30,380 bases of DNA from Bacteroidales bacterium UBA5219 (GCA_002412425.1 DHVB01000026.1:1-30380); one strand, 5' to 3'. Shown: positions 8,482 to 17,264, numbered from the stretch's first letter. Notes: generated by a model not told the origin, from the sequence alone. Made by a program: numbers and translations.

Positions 8482-11025
8482 TTAAAATTGTTGTCCAATT
8501 ACAAAATGAAACTGTGAGCCATTTGCCCCTGCAGAGCCTGACAATTCGTCAAAGCCATATCCCCAGTCAACTCCTAACATTCCAATCATAGGCATAAAGA
8601 ATCTAACACCTACTCCTGCAGCGCGTTTAAGGTCAAATGGATCAAAGTTTTCTGAAGCAAACCATGCATTTCCAGCTTCAATAAATCCAATCATATATAA
8701 GGTTGCAGTTGGTGCTAATGACAATGGGTATCTAAGTTCTAATGTAAATTTGTCATATATATTTCCACCATTGTTTGGTGTTAATGAGTTGTTTGCATAT
8801 CCTCTTAAGCCAATTGTTTCTAAGCCATATAAATTGTATCCATAAAGTCCATCTCCACCCACTTGGAATGCTTCAAATGGTGATGGGCCAACTTCTTTGT
8901 TATACATGGCTAACATTCCAAATTCAAATTTAGACATTAAAACTAAAGCACGACTACTGCCGTCTCTGCTTCCTGCAAGAGTTGTAAACCATTGTCCACT
9001 AAATTTATATTTGTGATATTCTATCCATTTGTATCTTTCTTGTGGGGTCATGTTTGCAGAGTAGTCTTTTCCATTAAGTAAGGAATATGGTGGTGTTAAC
9101 TCGACAGAGAGTGAAAAGTTTGAGCCAGTAGTTGGAAATATTGGATTTGGTCCTGATGAGCTACGTCCAAGAACGGTTTTAAAGCTAATGTTATTTGAGC
9201 GACCTGTTCTGTAAAGTGCAAAACCAGGATTTGGATAATCTTTTAAATTATAATGTTTAAAAGAAAGTTCGTTGTATAAAGTAAAATAGTCGTCAGGTAC
9301 TCTTAGTCTTTGTCCTAAACCAAAACCAACTCCTGTAACCTTAAAGTAATAAGTGGTTGTATCTTGGAAACTAGGATTAGACATTACGGAATGATAAGCA
9401 GAAGTTGTGAATGAATTAGGCTTTTTACCGCCAAACCACGGCTCTATAAATGAAAATGAATAATTTTGATACCAAAGTCCTGATGCTTGTACTCTAAGTG
9501 CAAGTCTTTGTCCGTCTCCGCTTGGTAGAGGATGATATGCTTTTGCGTTAAATATGTTTCGTAGCGAAAAATTGTTGAAAGTTAATCCTAAAGTACCAAC
9601 AATAATTCCACCACCATATCCACCCGAAAGTTCTATTTGGTCTGTTGATTTTTCTTCAACAAGGTATTCTAAATCAACTGTTCCATTTACTGGGTCTGGT
9701 TGAAAATCTACATTTAATTTTTCTGGGTCGAAATAGCCAAGTTGTGCTAATTCTCTAATTGTACGTTGAACTTCAGAACGTTTATATAGGGATCCTGGTC
9801 GAGTTCTGATTTCTCTCACAATGACATGGTCGTTAGTTCTCGTGTTGCCTGAAATATCTACTCTATTTATTCTAGCTTGTTTGCCTTCGTATATTCGCAT
9901 TTCAATATCAATAGAATCGTTTTCTACCAAAATTTCAACAGGATTTATATTTGAAAAAAGGTAACCATTATCTTGGTAAATTGACATAACTCCAGCAGGA
10001 TCATATAATAATCTTTCGTTAAGAAGTTTATGGTTGTAAACATCTCCTTTTTTAATGCCAAGCACTCTATCTAAAAGTTCGGAATTATATTTTGTATTGC
10101 CAACCCAAGTAATATTTCTAAAATAATATTTTTTACCTTCTTCAATTTGTATATTTACGCTTATAGTTCCATCTGGATTGTTGATTATAGAATCGGATAT
10201 TATCCTTGCATCTCTATAACCTAACTCGTTGTATTTATTGATTATGTTTTTCTTGTCATCTTCAAATTGTTGAGGCAACATTTTAGAAGATTTAAAAATA
10301 TTATACCATGTTTTTTGTTTAGTGTCTTTCATAGCTCTGCGAAGCTTCCAGTCGCTACGTTTCTCCTGAGATAAATAAAAATCGTAAAACTTTTTTTCTT
10401 CTCCGATATTTTCATTTCCGATAAAATTAATGTTTTCGATTTTAACTCTATTAGCTTTGTCTATTTCAAAAATTAGAACTTTTGAGTTAACTAAACTTGT
10501 GTCAATTTCTTGTTTGGTGTTTACAGAAACATTTCTAAAACCTTTGTCAATAAAATAATCTTTTATTTTTTTCTCAGAATATAAAATTGTATTTTCGGTT
10601 ATTTGAGTTCCTTTCACAAGCTTTATTAAATCTCTAATATCGTCAGCTTCTCCCTTTTTAACACCTGTAAAAGAGAATTTTGATAATCTTGGTCTTTCTT
10701 CTAAATAAATATCTAAAAATACAACATCGTTAATTTGTCTTGTCATGCTGATTTTTACATCGGAAAACAATCCTTGTTCCCATAGAATTTTAATCGCTTT
10801 AGTTATATCATCTCCTGGTATTGTTATTTTATTTCCAATTTCAAGACCTGTAAGATATAATAAAACATTGTGGTCTAAGTATTGAATTCCTGAAATAGTA
10901 ACTCCACCAATTTCATATTCTTTAGGATTAGAATAATCAATAACAGTCTGGTTTGAACTGTGTTGAGCGTTTAAATAAAGACTAATACAAGAAAATATAA
11001 TTATTTGTAAAATTTTTTTCATCAT
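8482..11025 (-). CDS. bamA: Outer-membrane protein assembly factor BamA
   Basis: Central subunit of the machine that folds and inserts beta-barrel proteins into the outer membrane. The 847-residue protein has a signal peptide (about 1-20, ending LYLNAQ) and then repeated POTRA domains over about 35-430, with typical strands such as GGVTISGIQYLDH, KIENINFIGNENI, YYFRNITWVGNTKYN and RINRVDISGNTRTND. The barrel follows, with the conserved L6-loop motif LRGY at about 740-743 and a terminal Phe that fits the BamA sorting signal. The segment between the second and third POTRA is extended, as is common in Bacteroidota BamA. It lies one base after uppS and just before two skp genes, a classic envelope cluster. 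Confidence 0.96.
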   Translation of the reverse strand: MMKKILQIIIFSCISLYLNAQHSSNQTVIDYSNPKEYEIGGVTISGIQYLDHNVLLYLTGLEIGNKITIPGDDITKAIKILWEQGLFSDVKISMTRQINDVVFLDIYLEERPRLSKFSFTGVKKGEADDIRDLIKLVKGTQITENTILYSEKKIKDYFIDKGFRNVSVNTKQEIDTSLVNSKVLIFEIDKANRVKIENINFIGNENIGEEKKFYDFYLSQEKRSDWKLRRAMKDTKQKTWYNIFKSSKMLPQQFEDDKKNIINKYNELGYRDARIISDSIINNPDGTISVNIQIEEGKKYYFRNITWVGNTKYNSELLDRVLGIKKGDVYNHKLLNERLLYDPAGVMSIYQDNGYLFSNINPVEILVENDSIDIEMRIYEGKQARINRVDISGNTRTNDHVIVREIRTRPGSLYKRSEVQRTIRELAQLGYFDPEKLNVDFQPDPVNGTVDLEYLVEEKSTDQIELSGGYGGGIIVGTLGLTFNNFSLRNIFNAKAYHPLPSGDGQRLALRVQASGLWYQNYSFSFIEPWFGGKKPNSFTTSAYHSVMSNPSFQDTTTYYFKVTGVGFGLGQRLRVPDDYFTLYNELSFKHYNLKDYPNPGFALYRTGRSNNISFKTVLGRSSSGPNPIFPTTGSNFSLSVELTPPYSLLNGKDYSANMTPQERYKWIEYHKYKFSGQWFTTLAGSRDGSSRALVLMSKFEFGMLAMYNKEVGPSPFEAFQVGGDGLYGYNLYGLETIGLRGYANNSLTPNNGGNIYDKFTLELRYPLSLAPTATLYMIGFIEAGNAWFASENFDPFDLKRAAGVGVRFFMPMIGMLGVDWGYGFDELSGSAGANGSQFHFVIGQQF

Positions 11026-11026
11026 T

Positions 11027-11767
11027 TTAAGTTAATTGTTCACTAATTTTTCCAAAACGTCTTTCTCTATTCTGATAACTTAATATAGCCTTGTAAAATT
11101 CTTCTTTTAAGAAGTCGGGCCAAAATGTTTGGGTAAAGTATAATTCTGAATAAGCCAATTGATAAAGTAAAAAGTTGCTAATTCTTTCTTCACCGCTAGT
11201 TCTTATTAAAAGTTCGGGGTCGGGAATATTATAAGTTGACAAGTATGAGTTAAAAACATTTTCATTTATCTTTTCTGGTTCTATTATGTTCTCTTTACAA
11301 TCTTGAGCTAATTTTTTGCATGCATTTACTATGTCCCATCTTCCACTATAATTGAGAGCAACTATAAAATTTAATAAGTCATTATTTTTTGTTTCCTCTA
11401 TTGCTAGTTTAAGTTTTTTTTGAACTAATGTGTCTAGTCTTGACATATCGCCAATTACAGTTACTTTTACTTTTTTCTTTTTTATTTCGTCAAGTTCTTT
11501 GTCAATTGTTCCAACCAAAAGATTCATTAGTCCCAGTACTTCGGTTTTTGGTCTATTCCAGTTTTCTGTAGAAAAAGCATAAACGGTTAAAAATTTTATT
11601 CCAAGTTCGCCACATACTTCTAAGCTAGTTTTTACAGAATTTGCTCCTGCTTGATGACCACTTAGTCTATCTTTGCCTCTAGCTTTTGCCCATCTACCGT
11701 TGCCGTCCATTATTATTGCTACGTGTTTTGGGATATTATTTTTATTTATTTTGTTTATTAAAGACAT
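11027..11767 (-). CDS. uppS: Isoprenyl transferase (undecaprenyl diphosphate synthase)
   Basis: Cis-prenyltransferase that adds isopentenyl units to farnesyl diphosphate to make undecaprenyl diphosphate, the lipid carrier for peptidoglycan and surface glycans. The 246-residue protein shows HVAIIMDGNGRWAKARG with catalytic D21, the binding residues in TVYAFSTENWNRP, and the C-terminal signature LLIRTSGEERISNFLLYQLAYSELYF. Length is normal for the family. It sits between a PorG-like gene and bamA with one-base spacing to bamA, so the two are probably translated in close coupling. Confidence 0.97.
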   Translation of the reverse strand: MSLINKINKNNIPKHVAIIMDGNGRWAKARGKDRLSGHQAGANSVKTSLEVCGELGIKFLTVYAFSTENWNRPKTEVLGLMNLLVGTIDKELDEIKKKKVKVTVIGDMSRLDTLVQKKLKLAIEETKNNDLLNFIVALNYSGRWDIVNACKKLAQDCKENIIEPEKINENVFNSYLSTYNIPDPELLIRTSGEERISNFLLYQLAYSELYFTQTFWPDFLKEEFYKAILSYQNRERRFGKISEQLT

Positions 11768-11777
11768 TTATTTTATT

Positions 11778-12551
11778 TTATTCGTAATAAGCTGGACAAC
11801 CTAGTCCACCTAATTTAAAAGTATAAGATATTGTTAGGTTGGCAAATGAATACCAATCTTTATTGTACAGAAAGCCAGTTTGTTTGTTCATGTTTGATTC
11901 TGTTATATCTGTTCCATATGCGGGGTCGTAAATTTTTAAATCTTCTCCTATTAAATTGTCTAAACCATCTGAAAAAGTTCGTTTGAATGTCCACTCTATA
12001 CCAATAACTAATCTGGGTCTTATATTTTTTTTGATTCCCATTCCTATTGGTACAGCCATATTTAATCCTTGTTCAGACGATGCTAAATATGCAGCTAATC
12101 CAGTATGAATATAAGGTGTGAAACTTTTTCTTTTTATATTTCCAATTTCATAAGGTAAAAAAGTAATTTCCACCATAGATGAAATTTCTATTAAGTTGGT
12201 TTCGAAGCTGTGGTTTCTTTCTTGTTGAAACGGATTTTTAAAATCTTCGTCTGCCGCTGAAAGTTTTGTAGCAATACCACTTAATCTAATTCCAACACGT
12301 GGATTTATATGGTATTTCATCAAAAGTCCAAGATTCAAATGTGTAGAATAAAAATGTTTGTACATATTTACATCGCCCATATAGTAAGAGCCTCCAGCAG
12401 TAGGTCCGATTTCAAATCCTCTTTGTGCTATACTTTTTGAAGGGGAAAAAAATAATATTGTAATAAAAAACAATAATGCAGTTTGTTGCTGCATTATTGT
12501 TTTTTTTGTAATACCTATATTAATTAATAATATGTTTTTTCTGCCCCACAT
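11778..12551 (-). CDS. porG: PorG/DUF6089 outer-membrane protein (type 9 secretion)
   Basis: An outer-membrane beta-barrel protein resembling PorG, which in Porphyromonas gingivalis is encoded next to uppS and is needed for type 9 secretion. The 257-residue reading has a long N-terminus: MWGRKN, a short hydrophobic run, then MQQQTALLFFITILFF and the end of a signal peptide at SIAQ. The mature part begins with FEIGPTAGGSYYMGDVNMYK, typical of DUF6089, and ends YTFKLGGLGCPAYYE. Translation could begin at the ATG at 12551 or at the internal ATG at 12494; the first supplies the positive charges expected of a signal peptide. A strong hairpin (12465-12507) covers the internal ATG. The gene sits 10 bases before uppS, as in other Bacteroidota. 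Confidence 0.85.
   Translation of the reverse strand: MWGRKNILLINIGITKKTIMQQQTALLFFITILFFSPSKSIAQRGFEIGPTAGGSYYMGDVNMYKHFYSTHLNLGLLMKYHINPRVGIRLSGIATKLSAADEDFKNPFQQERNHSFETNLIEISSMVEITFLPYEIGNIKRKSFTPYIHTGLAAYLASSEQGLNMAVPIGMGIKKNIRPRLVIGIEWTFKRTFSDGLDNLIGEDLKIYDPAYGTDITESNMNKQTGFLYNKDWYSFANLTISYTFKLGGLGCPAYYE
12465..12507 (-). promoter_or_regulatory. 17-bp perfect hairpin with T runs at the porG start region
   Basis: AAAAAACAATAATGCAG (12465-12481) and its exact complement (12489-12505) flank a 7-base loop. On the minus strand the second arm ends in six T residues and is followed by more AT-rich sequence, so it resembles an intrinsic terminator or attenuator. The internal ATG of porG at 12494-12492 is paired inside the stem. 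The plus-strand reading also ends in eight T residues. Confidence 0.6.
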
Positions 12552-12593
12552 TTTACTATCAACGAAAATTAAATTAAAATATTTTGTATGATA

Positions 12594-13487
12594 TTAAAAT
12601 TTAGGAAATCCTGGTGCTCCTGGTCTAAGTTTATAAGTAAGTTTTACAGATAAATACATTAAAGCATCATTGTAGTTTGTTTGTCCGCGTTGTTGACCAG
12701 GTCCAGTTCCATTCCAACCTGGATTTGCAGTTCCACTGCTAAAATATGCAGCCATTGGGTCGGTGAAAATTGCTGGGTCAACATATGTGCTACTTACATC
12801 ATCTATATAATCGGTAAAGTAATATTTCACACAATATTCTGCCCCTATACCAAGATTTCTATCTAGCATATAATTTACACCTATTCCTAAAGGAATTCCT
12901 AAAGCAATTCGGCAGTATTTGTCGCGTGTAGGAATAATTCCTTGTCCTTCTGTGCCAAGAGGTTGTAAGGCATACCATTTGCCATCAGTATATTGTCCTT
13001 TAGGATTAAAATACATTCCTGAAATTCCAGTAAATATGTATAAATTTGGAGTATTTTTTGCTCCTTTAACTCTTTTCAAATCGTATCTGTGTCCATATTT
13101 TTCTTTCAATATGGAGAATTGGATATTTGCAGATAAATCAATAAATGGTGATCTAAAGCTTATGTTTCTGTTGTATCTGTTTTCTTCGCCAGCTAATTCG
13201 TCGCTACCGTATAATCTTCCGTAAATAAGATTTGTTGAAACAGCCCAAGCTTCGGCTAGTTTGTAGCTATACCCAACTTGAAATTGCCATCTTGAGGAAT
13301 AAAAATTAAAGTCTTTCACAAAGTGTGAACCTACAGCATCGGAGCCTCCTAGTTCTCCTAAAAAGTTATTAGTTCCACCGCCAACAGATACTTCGTGGCG
13401 TATTTTTCTCCAGTGAACATTGTATTGCGCCGATACAAAACTTCCCGAAAATGAAACTATTAACAAAAAAACAAATAATTTTCTCAT
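12594..13487 (-). CDS. PorG-like DUF6089 outer-membrane barrel (second copy)
   Basis: A 297-residue protein with a clear signal peptide (LFVFLLIVSFSGSFVSAQ) and alternating amphipathic strands typical of a small outer-membrane barrel. Recognisable segments are HEVSVGGGTNNFLGELGG at the mature start, YNRNISFRSPFIDLSANIQF, LYIFTGISGMYFNPKGQY and KYYFTDYIDDVSSTYVD near the end, closing with VKLTYKLRPGAPGFPKF. These fit the DUF6089 family that includes PorG. It lies 42 bases upstream of the other PorG-like gene and is about 40 residues longer, so the pair looks like an old tandem duplication. Which of the two is the functional counterpart of P. gingivalis PorG cannot be settled here; the copy next to uppS has the matching position. 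Confidence 0.78.
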   Translation of the reverse strand: MRKLFVFLLIVSFSGSFVSAQYNVHWRKIRHEVSVGGGTNNFLGELGGSDAVGSHFVKDFNFYSSRWQFQVGYSYKLAEAWAVSTNLIYGRLYGSDELAGEENRYNRNISFRSPFIDLSANIQFSILKEKYGHRYDLKRVKGAKNTPNLYIFTGISGMYFNPKGQYTDGKWYALQPLGTEGQGIIPTRDKYCRIALGIPLGIGVNYMLDRNLGIGAEYCVKYYFTDYIDDVSSTYVDPAIFTDPMAAYFSSGTANPGWNGTGPGQQRGQTNYNDALMYLSVKLTYKLRPGAPGFPKF

Positions 13488-13533
13488 CTTTTATTATTTT
13501 TAAAATTTCACAAACTCCCTGATTTTCAAGGTG

Positions 13534-14415
13534 TTAATTTCTTATGTCCGTCCCCCACATTAATTTCTCTCTCAAGGTGCTAAAATAAGTATTTTTAAAT
13601 AAATTAACAAAATTAATATGAAAATTTGCACGTTTTATCACTATTTTTTTAAAATTGTCAACTCCATATGCTCTATGATCTAGTGATGCCAATACTTTAC
13701 CCTCTTCCGAATCAACCGAAATTTCTATCTCAGAATCAGCAGAAATTACCAAAGGTCTAACAGTTAAATTATGATTGGCTATTGGAGTTATTACAAATAC
13801 ATTTGCTGCTGGGGCTACAATTGGTCCTCCACAGCTCATAGAATATGCAGTAGAACCTGTTGGTGTGGAGACGATTAATCCATCAGACCAATAGGTGTTT
13901 ATGAAGTTTCCGTCTGCATATACTTTTGTTTTTATCATGCTTAGTCTCGATTTTTTTTGAATTACAAAATCGTTTAAACAAAAATTTTTGTCGCCATAAA
14001 ATTCCTTATCAGCATCTATTTGTATAAGTATTCGTTTTTCGAGGCTGTATTCTTTTTCAAAAATTTGATTTAGTGCTGTTAACAAATTGTTGGAACTAAC
14101 GTAAGAAAGAAATCCTAACTTTCCAGTATTAATACCTAACATAGGGATACCCAAATCTCCAACTAAACTAGCCGCTTCCAAAAAGGTGCCGTCTCCTCCA
14201 ATACTAAAAACAAAATCAAATTTTACATCTTTAGGTAAAGAATTTTGGAAAACACCTTTTGCTAGTGGTGTGTAAAGAACTTTTTCTGAAATAAAATCAA
14301 AAAATTTTTTGTTTATATAAAAATCTACTTCGCGATTTTTCAATTCCTCAAACAACTGAATAGCCATGCCATTAAAGTTGTTCCCAAAATTTCGACCAAA
14401 TATAGCTATGTTCAT
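13534..14415 (-). CDS. nadK: NAD kinase
   Basis: Phosphorylates NAD+ to NADP+ in the cytoplasm. The 293-residue protein has the hallmark GGDGT at 73-77 (FVFSIGGDGTFLEAA), the NAD-binding loop GINTGKLGFLSYV, FCLNDFVIQ in place of the usual NE/D segment, and WSDGLIVSTPTGSTAYSMSCGGP, which binds substrate. Length is normal. Its ATG directly abuts the stop of the upstream POTRA-barrel gene, and the PorG-like gene follows after 46 bases. NadK is often found in this envelope cluster in Bacteroidota. Confidence 0.97.
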   Translation of the reverse strand: MNIAIFGRNFGNNFNGMAIQLFEELKNREVDFYINKKFFDFISEKVLYTPLAKGVFQNSLPKDVKFDFVFSIGGDGTFLEAASLVGDLGIPMLGINTGKLGFLSYVSSNNLLTALNQIFEKEYSLEKRILIQIDADKEFYGDKNFCLNDFVIQKKSRLSMIKTKVYADGNFINTYWSDGLIVSTPTGSTAYSMSCGGPIVAPAANVFVITPIANHNLTVRPLVISADSEIEISVDSEEGKVLASLDHRAYGVDNFKKIVIKRANFHINFVNLFKNTYFSTLREKLMWGTDIRN

Positions 14416-15798
14416 TTAATATAATTTTATAAGTGGTGTTTTATAATTTACAAATATACCTATTTTTGATATATTTGGAATATATGTTAAATTTATTTGC
14501 AATAGTCTGTCGTAGTAAGTTTCAAATGAAGCCCCAATTCCAAATGTATAATTAATGTTTTTATTAAAATTATTATTTAAGTTAAAAGTTTTGTTATATC
14601 CATCAGTATAAATTAAATCTCCAAATATTTCTAAATATATTTTAGTATATGCTTTTTTGAATTCGTTTGGTAAAAATTTTGGCAAATTATGTATTTTGGT
14701 TTTGCTTAATAAAAACGATAAAGTGTTTTGAGTTTTAACAGTATTATTACCCATAAAATAAAAATATTCATATCCTCTAATCCAAAAATCTTTGCCAAAT
14801 TCTAACTGGGTTTGAAAAAATGTATTTTGATTTTTGTCCTCTTTGTAAAATTTGTACGAACTAATGTTGTGTACCGCAAAACGTGATTTTTTTATTGTTT
14901 TATGAATTTGAAACTCAAAGTTATTTCCAATAAACGAAGTAAATTTATTATTCAAATTGTACCAGTATCCACAATTTATGTTTATTAAAAACCCATTTGT
15001 TGGATACACTTTATTATTGCGATTATCAAAATTGTAAAAAATAATTGGGTTCAAATAATACGAAGTATAATTTGAAATAAATGTTTCTTGATTGTTATCT
15101 TTTACCCAGTAGTGTTTATAAGCCATTCCAAGACCTATCTGGTTATTTAGGTTTATTCTGTAAGAATATACAAAATGCGAATTGAAATTCAAAAAACTGC
15201 TTAAACTGTAAACTGCCTTGTTTTCAAGAATATTTGAAATAATTTTTTTTTGAATAAATGTTTCTGCATTTATTTTAAAACCATGGTTTTTGGTTTTTTC
15301 AAAATTTTGTAAAAATAGTGTTAAGGCATAATGTTGTCTGTAACCTCCTCGAACTTTTATTTTAAAGTAATTATTTTTCCCTTTTATGTTGTGTAATTCT
15401 ACAACTCCTCCATAATTTATTTGGCTAAAGTCTTTGTCAATAATAAAACTTGATAAATTTCTGCTTCCATGTTCAAAAATAGGATAAACCCACCAATACC
15501 ATCTTTCTTCAACATTAACATTAACAAATACTTGAGATTCATCAGTTTTATAATTTAGGTCAACATAGTTAAACAGACTGGTTCTTAAAAGATTTTGTTT
15601 TGATTCTGATATTGCTTTTTCGAGAGTTAGGTAATCAATGCTGTCTTTTTCGTTAAAGCATAATTCTTTTAGAATAACTTCTTTTTTAGTTTTGTTATTT
15701 CCATTAATAGAAATTTCTGAAATTATATAATTTTGATTTTTTGCACTTTTTGATAATACTAAAGCAAATAACAGAAATATTATGAAATAATTTTTCAA
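14416..15798 (-). CDS. BamA/TamA-like outer-membrane protein with one POTRA domain
   Basis: A 460-residue outer-membrane protein. A signal peptide (about 1-19) is followed by a single POTRA-like domain at about 23-97 (YIISEISINGNNKTKKEVIL ... SQVFVNVNVEERW) and then a beta-barrel of about 350 residues. A tryptophan-rich junction WYWWVYPIFEHGSRN leads into the first strands. It is far shorter than BamA and has one POTRA instead of about five, so it is a separate member of the Omp85 superfamily, not a fragment of bamA. Its start overlaps the CBS-ACT gene stop by 4 bases and its stop abuts nadK, so it is embedded in the operon. Function unknown; a role in outer-membrane assembly or lipid handling is inference from family. 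Confidence 0.85.
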   Translation of the reverse strand: MKNYFIIFLLFALVLSKSAKNQNYIISEISINGNNKTKKEVILKELCFNEKDSIDYLTLEKAISESKQNLLRTSLFNYVDLNYKTDESQVFVNVNVEERWYWWVYPIFEHGSRNLSSFIIDKDFSQINYGGVVELHNIKGKNNYFKIKVRGGYRQHYALTLFLQNFEKTKNHGFKINAETFIQKKIISNILENKAVYSLSSFLNFNSHFVYSYRINLNNQIGLGMAYKHYWVKDNNQETFISNYTSYYLNPIIFYNFDNRNNKVYPTNGFLININCGYWYNLNNKFTSFIGNNFEFQIHKTIKKSRFAVHNISSYKFYKEDKNQNTFFQTQLEFGKDFWIRGYEYFYFMGNNTVKTQNTLSFLLSKTKIHNLPKFLPNEFKKAYTKIYLEIFGDLIYTDGYNKTFNLNNNFNKNINYTFGIGASFETYYDRLLQINLTYIPNISKIGIFVNYKTPLIKLY

Positions 15799-16460
15799 AT
15801 GTTTAGGTAATTTAAAAAAGAATCAAGTCGATCTTGGTAAAAAACTTTGAGCATATCCTCGCTTAAAAACGAAGCTTTTATCTTATAATCGTATCTTTCA
15901 AAAGTTTGAATTATTGAAGCCATATCTGTAACATCAACTTTTATTGTTATACTTATTGCGGTACTTGCTTCTATAGTGTTTACGAATAATGAAAGAATTT
16001 TTGCATTGTTTGATTCTACAATTTGAGCAATTTCAGATAAACAATAATCGTGAATAGTCATTTCTAAAATTATGATGCCACCAGCTTTTTCTACGGTAAT
16101 CATTTTGGCAAATTCAGTAACTATATTGTGTAAAGTAATGCTACCTAAATATTTTTTATTAGCATCTAAAACAGGAACAATAGTAAGTTTTAATTTGGCA
16201 AACAAATCAACAATTTCGTAAATATGTTGATTTTCAAACACATATGGTCTAATAAGTGAAGGATTATGTGTTCCTATTGGTGCATCTAAGTCGTTGTGGT
16301 CATAAATATCAGAGTCGGAAATTAATCCTAAAAATTCTTCGTTATTTACTATTGGTAAATGTGATATTCTATGCATTTCCATTAAGGCTATTGCCTCACT
16401 GCCAGTATTTGATGTTTTTAATACTGGTATTGTATCAGAATATAAATTTTTAGCAATCAT
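15795..16460 (-). CDS. CBS-pair protein with C-terminal ACT-like domain
   Basis: A cytoplasmic protein with two CBS domains at about residues 1-55 (TSNTGSEAIALMEMHRISHL, VNNEEFLGLISDSDIYD) and 60-115 (HIYEIVDLFAKLKLTIVPVL). An ACT-like segment follows at about 123-195 (GGIIILEMTIHDYCLSEIAQ), an arrangement similar to AcuB-type proteins. Such domains bind adenine nucleotides or small metabolites and act as sensors, but the ligand is unknown. A TTG at 16490 is also in frame, but it lies inside the predicted -7 promoter element, so I choose the ATG at 16460 (221 residues). It is the first gene of the envelope operon and overlaps the next gene by 4 bases. Confidence 0.85.
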   Translation of the reverse strand: MIAKNLYSDTIPVLKTSNTGSEAIALMEMHRISHLPIVNNEEFLGLISDSDIYDHNDLDAPIGTHNPSLIRPYVFENQHIYEIVDLFAKLKLTIVPVLDANKKYLGSITLHNIVTEFAKMITVEKAGGIIILEMTIHDYCLSEIAQIVESNNAKILSLFVNTIEASTAISITIKVDVTDMASIIQTFERYDYKIKASFLSEDMLKVFYQDRLDSFLNYLNI

Positions 16461-16477
16461 AAATATGTTTTTTGATA

Positions 16478-16508
16478 TTTGATTATGCAAACTTAATTAA
16501 TATATTTG
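16478..16508 (+). promoter_or_regulatory. pdxJ promoter, full consensus match
   Basis: TTTG (16478-16481), exactly 19 bases, then TATATTTG (16501-16508): a perfect match to the Bacteroidota housekeeping promoter. Predicted transcription starts near 16515, leaving a leader of about 36 bases before the pdxJ ATG. It overlaps the divergent operon promoter on the other strand. Confidence 0.78.
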
Positions 16509-16518
16509 TATCAGAAAA
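16488..16518 (-). promoter_or_regulatory. Promoter of the CBS-nadK-porG-uppS-bamA-skp operon
   Basis: On the minus strand TAAGTTTG (16495-16488) matches the -7 consensus TAnnTTTG, with a T-rich TTTT at 16518-16515 nineteen bases upstream as a weak -33 element. Predicted transcription starts near 16481, about 20 bases before the ATG at 16460. Confidence 0.55.
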
Positions 16519-16550
16519 ATACAATAATAAAAACTTTAATTTTTTAATAC

Positions 16551-17264
16551 ATGACAAATTTAAGTGTAAATATTAATAAAGTTGCAACAATAAGAAATGC
16601 ACGTGGTGGTAATATTCCTGATGTAAAACTTGCTGCAATAAGATGTGAAATGTTTGGCGCACATGGTATAACTGTTCATCCTCGTCCTGATGAGCGTCAT
16701 ATTAGGTATCAAGATGTTTATGATATTCGTCCTATTATTAAAACAGAATTTAATATTGAAGGTTATCCATCGAAAGATTTTATTGATTTAGTAAAAAAAG
16801 TAAAGCCACATCAAGTAACATTAGTTCCTGACCCACCTGATGTTTTAACTTCAAATGCTGGTTGGGATACTGTTAAACATAAAGATTTTTTAAAAGAAAT
16901 TATTTCTGAACTTAAAGCTGAAAAAATTAGAACTTCGATTTTTGTAGATACTGAATTTAAAAATATTGAAGGAGCTGTATTAACAGGAACAGATAGGGTA
17001 GAGTTATATACAGAACCTTATGCAGCTGGTTTTGAGAAGAATAAAGAAAAAGCCGTTGAGCCTTTTGTTAAAGCTGGCGAATTAGCTCTAAAACTTGGTT
17101 TAGGACTAAATGCTGGACATGATTTAAGTTTACAAAATCTAAAATATTTTGTTCAAAATGTAAAAGGAATTTCCGAAGTTTCTATTGGACATGCTCTTAT
17201 TTCAGATGCTCTTTATTTTGGTTTGGATAATACAATTAAACTATATTTAAGAGAATTGGCTTAG
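16551..17264 (+). CDS. pdxJ: Pyridoxine 5'-phosphate synthase
   Basis: Condenses 1-deoxyxylulose 5-phosphate with 3-amino-2-oxopropyl phosphate to make pyridoxine 5'-phosphate, the last committed step of DXP-dependent vitamin B6 synthesis. The 237-residue protein has the family landmarks SVNINKVATIRNARGG at the N-terminus, GAHGITVHPRPDERHI, TLVPDPPDV, RVELYTEPYA and the C-terminal GLNAGHDLSLQNL and SIGHALISDALYFGL. Length is normal for a TIM-barrel PdxJ. It is transcribed away from the envelope operon from its own consensus promoter, and its stop codon lies in the first arm of a terminator hairpin. Confidence 0.96.
   Translation: MTNLSVNINKVATIRNARGGNIPDVKLAAIRCEMFGAHGITVHPRPDERHIRYQDVYDIRPIIKTEFNIEGYPSKDFIDLVKKVKPHQVTLVPDPPDVLTSNAGWDTVKHKDFLKEIISELKAEKIRTSIFVDTEFKNIEGAVLTGTDRVELYTEPYAAGFEKNKEKAVEPFVKAGELALKLGLGLNAGHDLSLQNLKYFVQNVKGISEVSIGHALISDALYFGLDNTIKLYLRELA

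Noticed and set aside
12919..13224. Plus-strand open frame of 101 codons opposite the PorG-like gene
   Set aside because: No signal, no domain, and fully inside a convincing gene on the opposite strand.
16461..16490. TTG start of the CBS-ACT gene at 16490
   Set aside because: It lies within the predicted -7 promoter element; the ATG at 16460 begins directly at the conserved domain.
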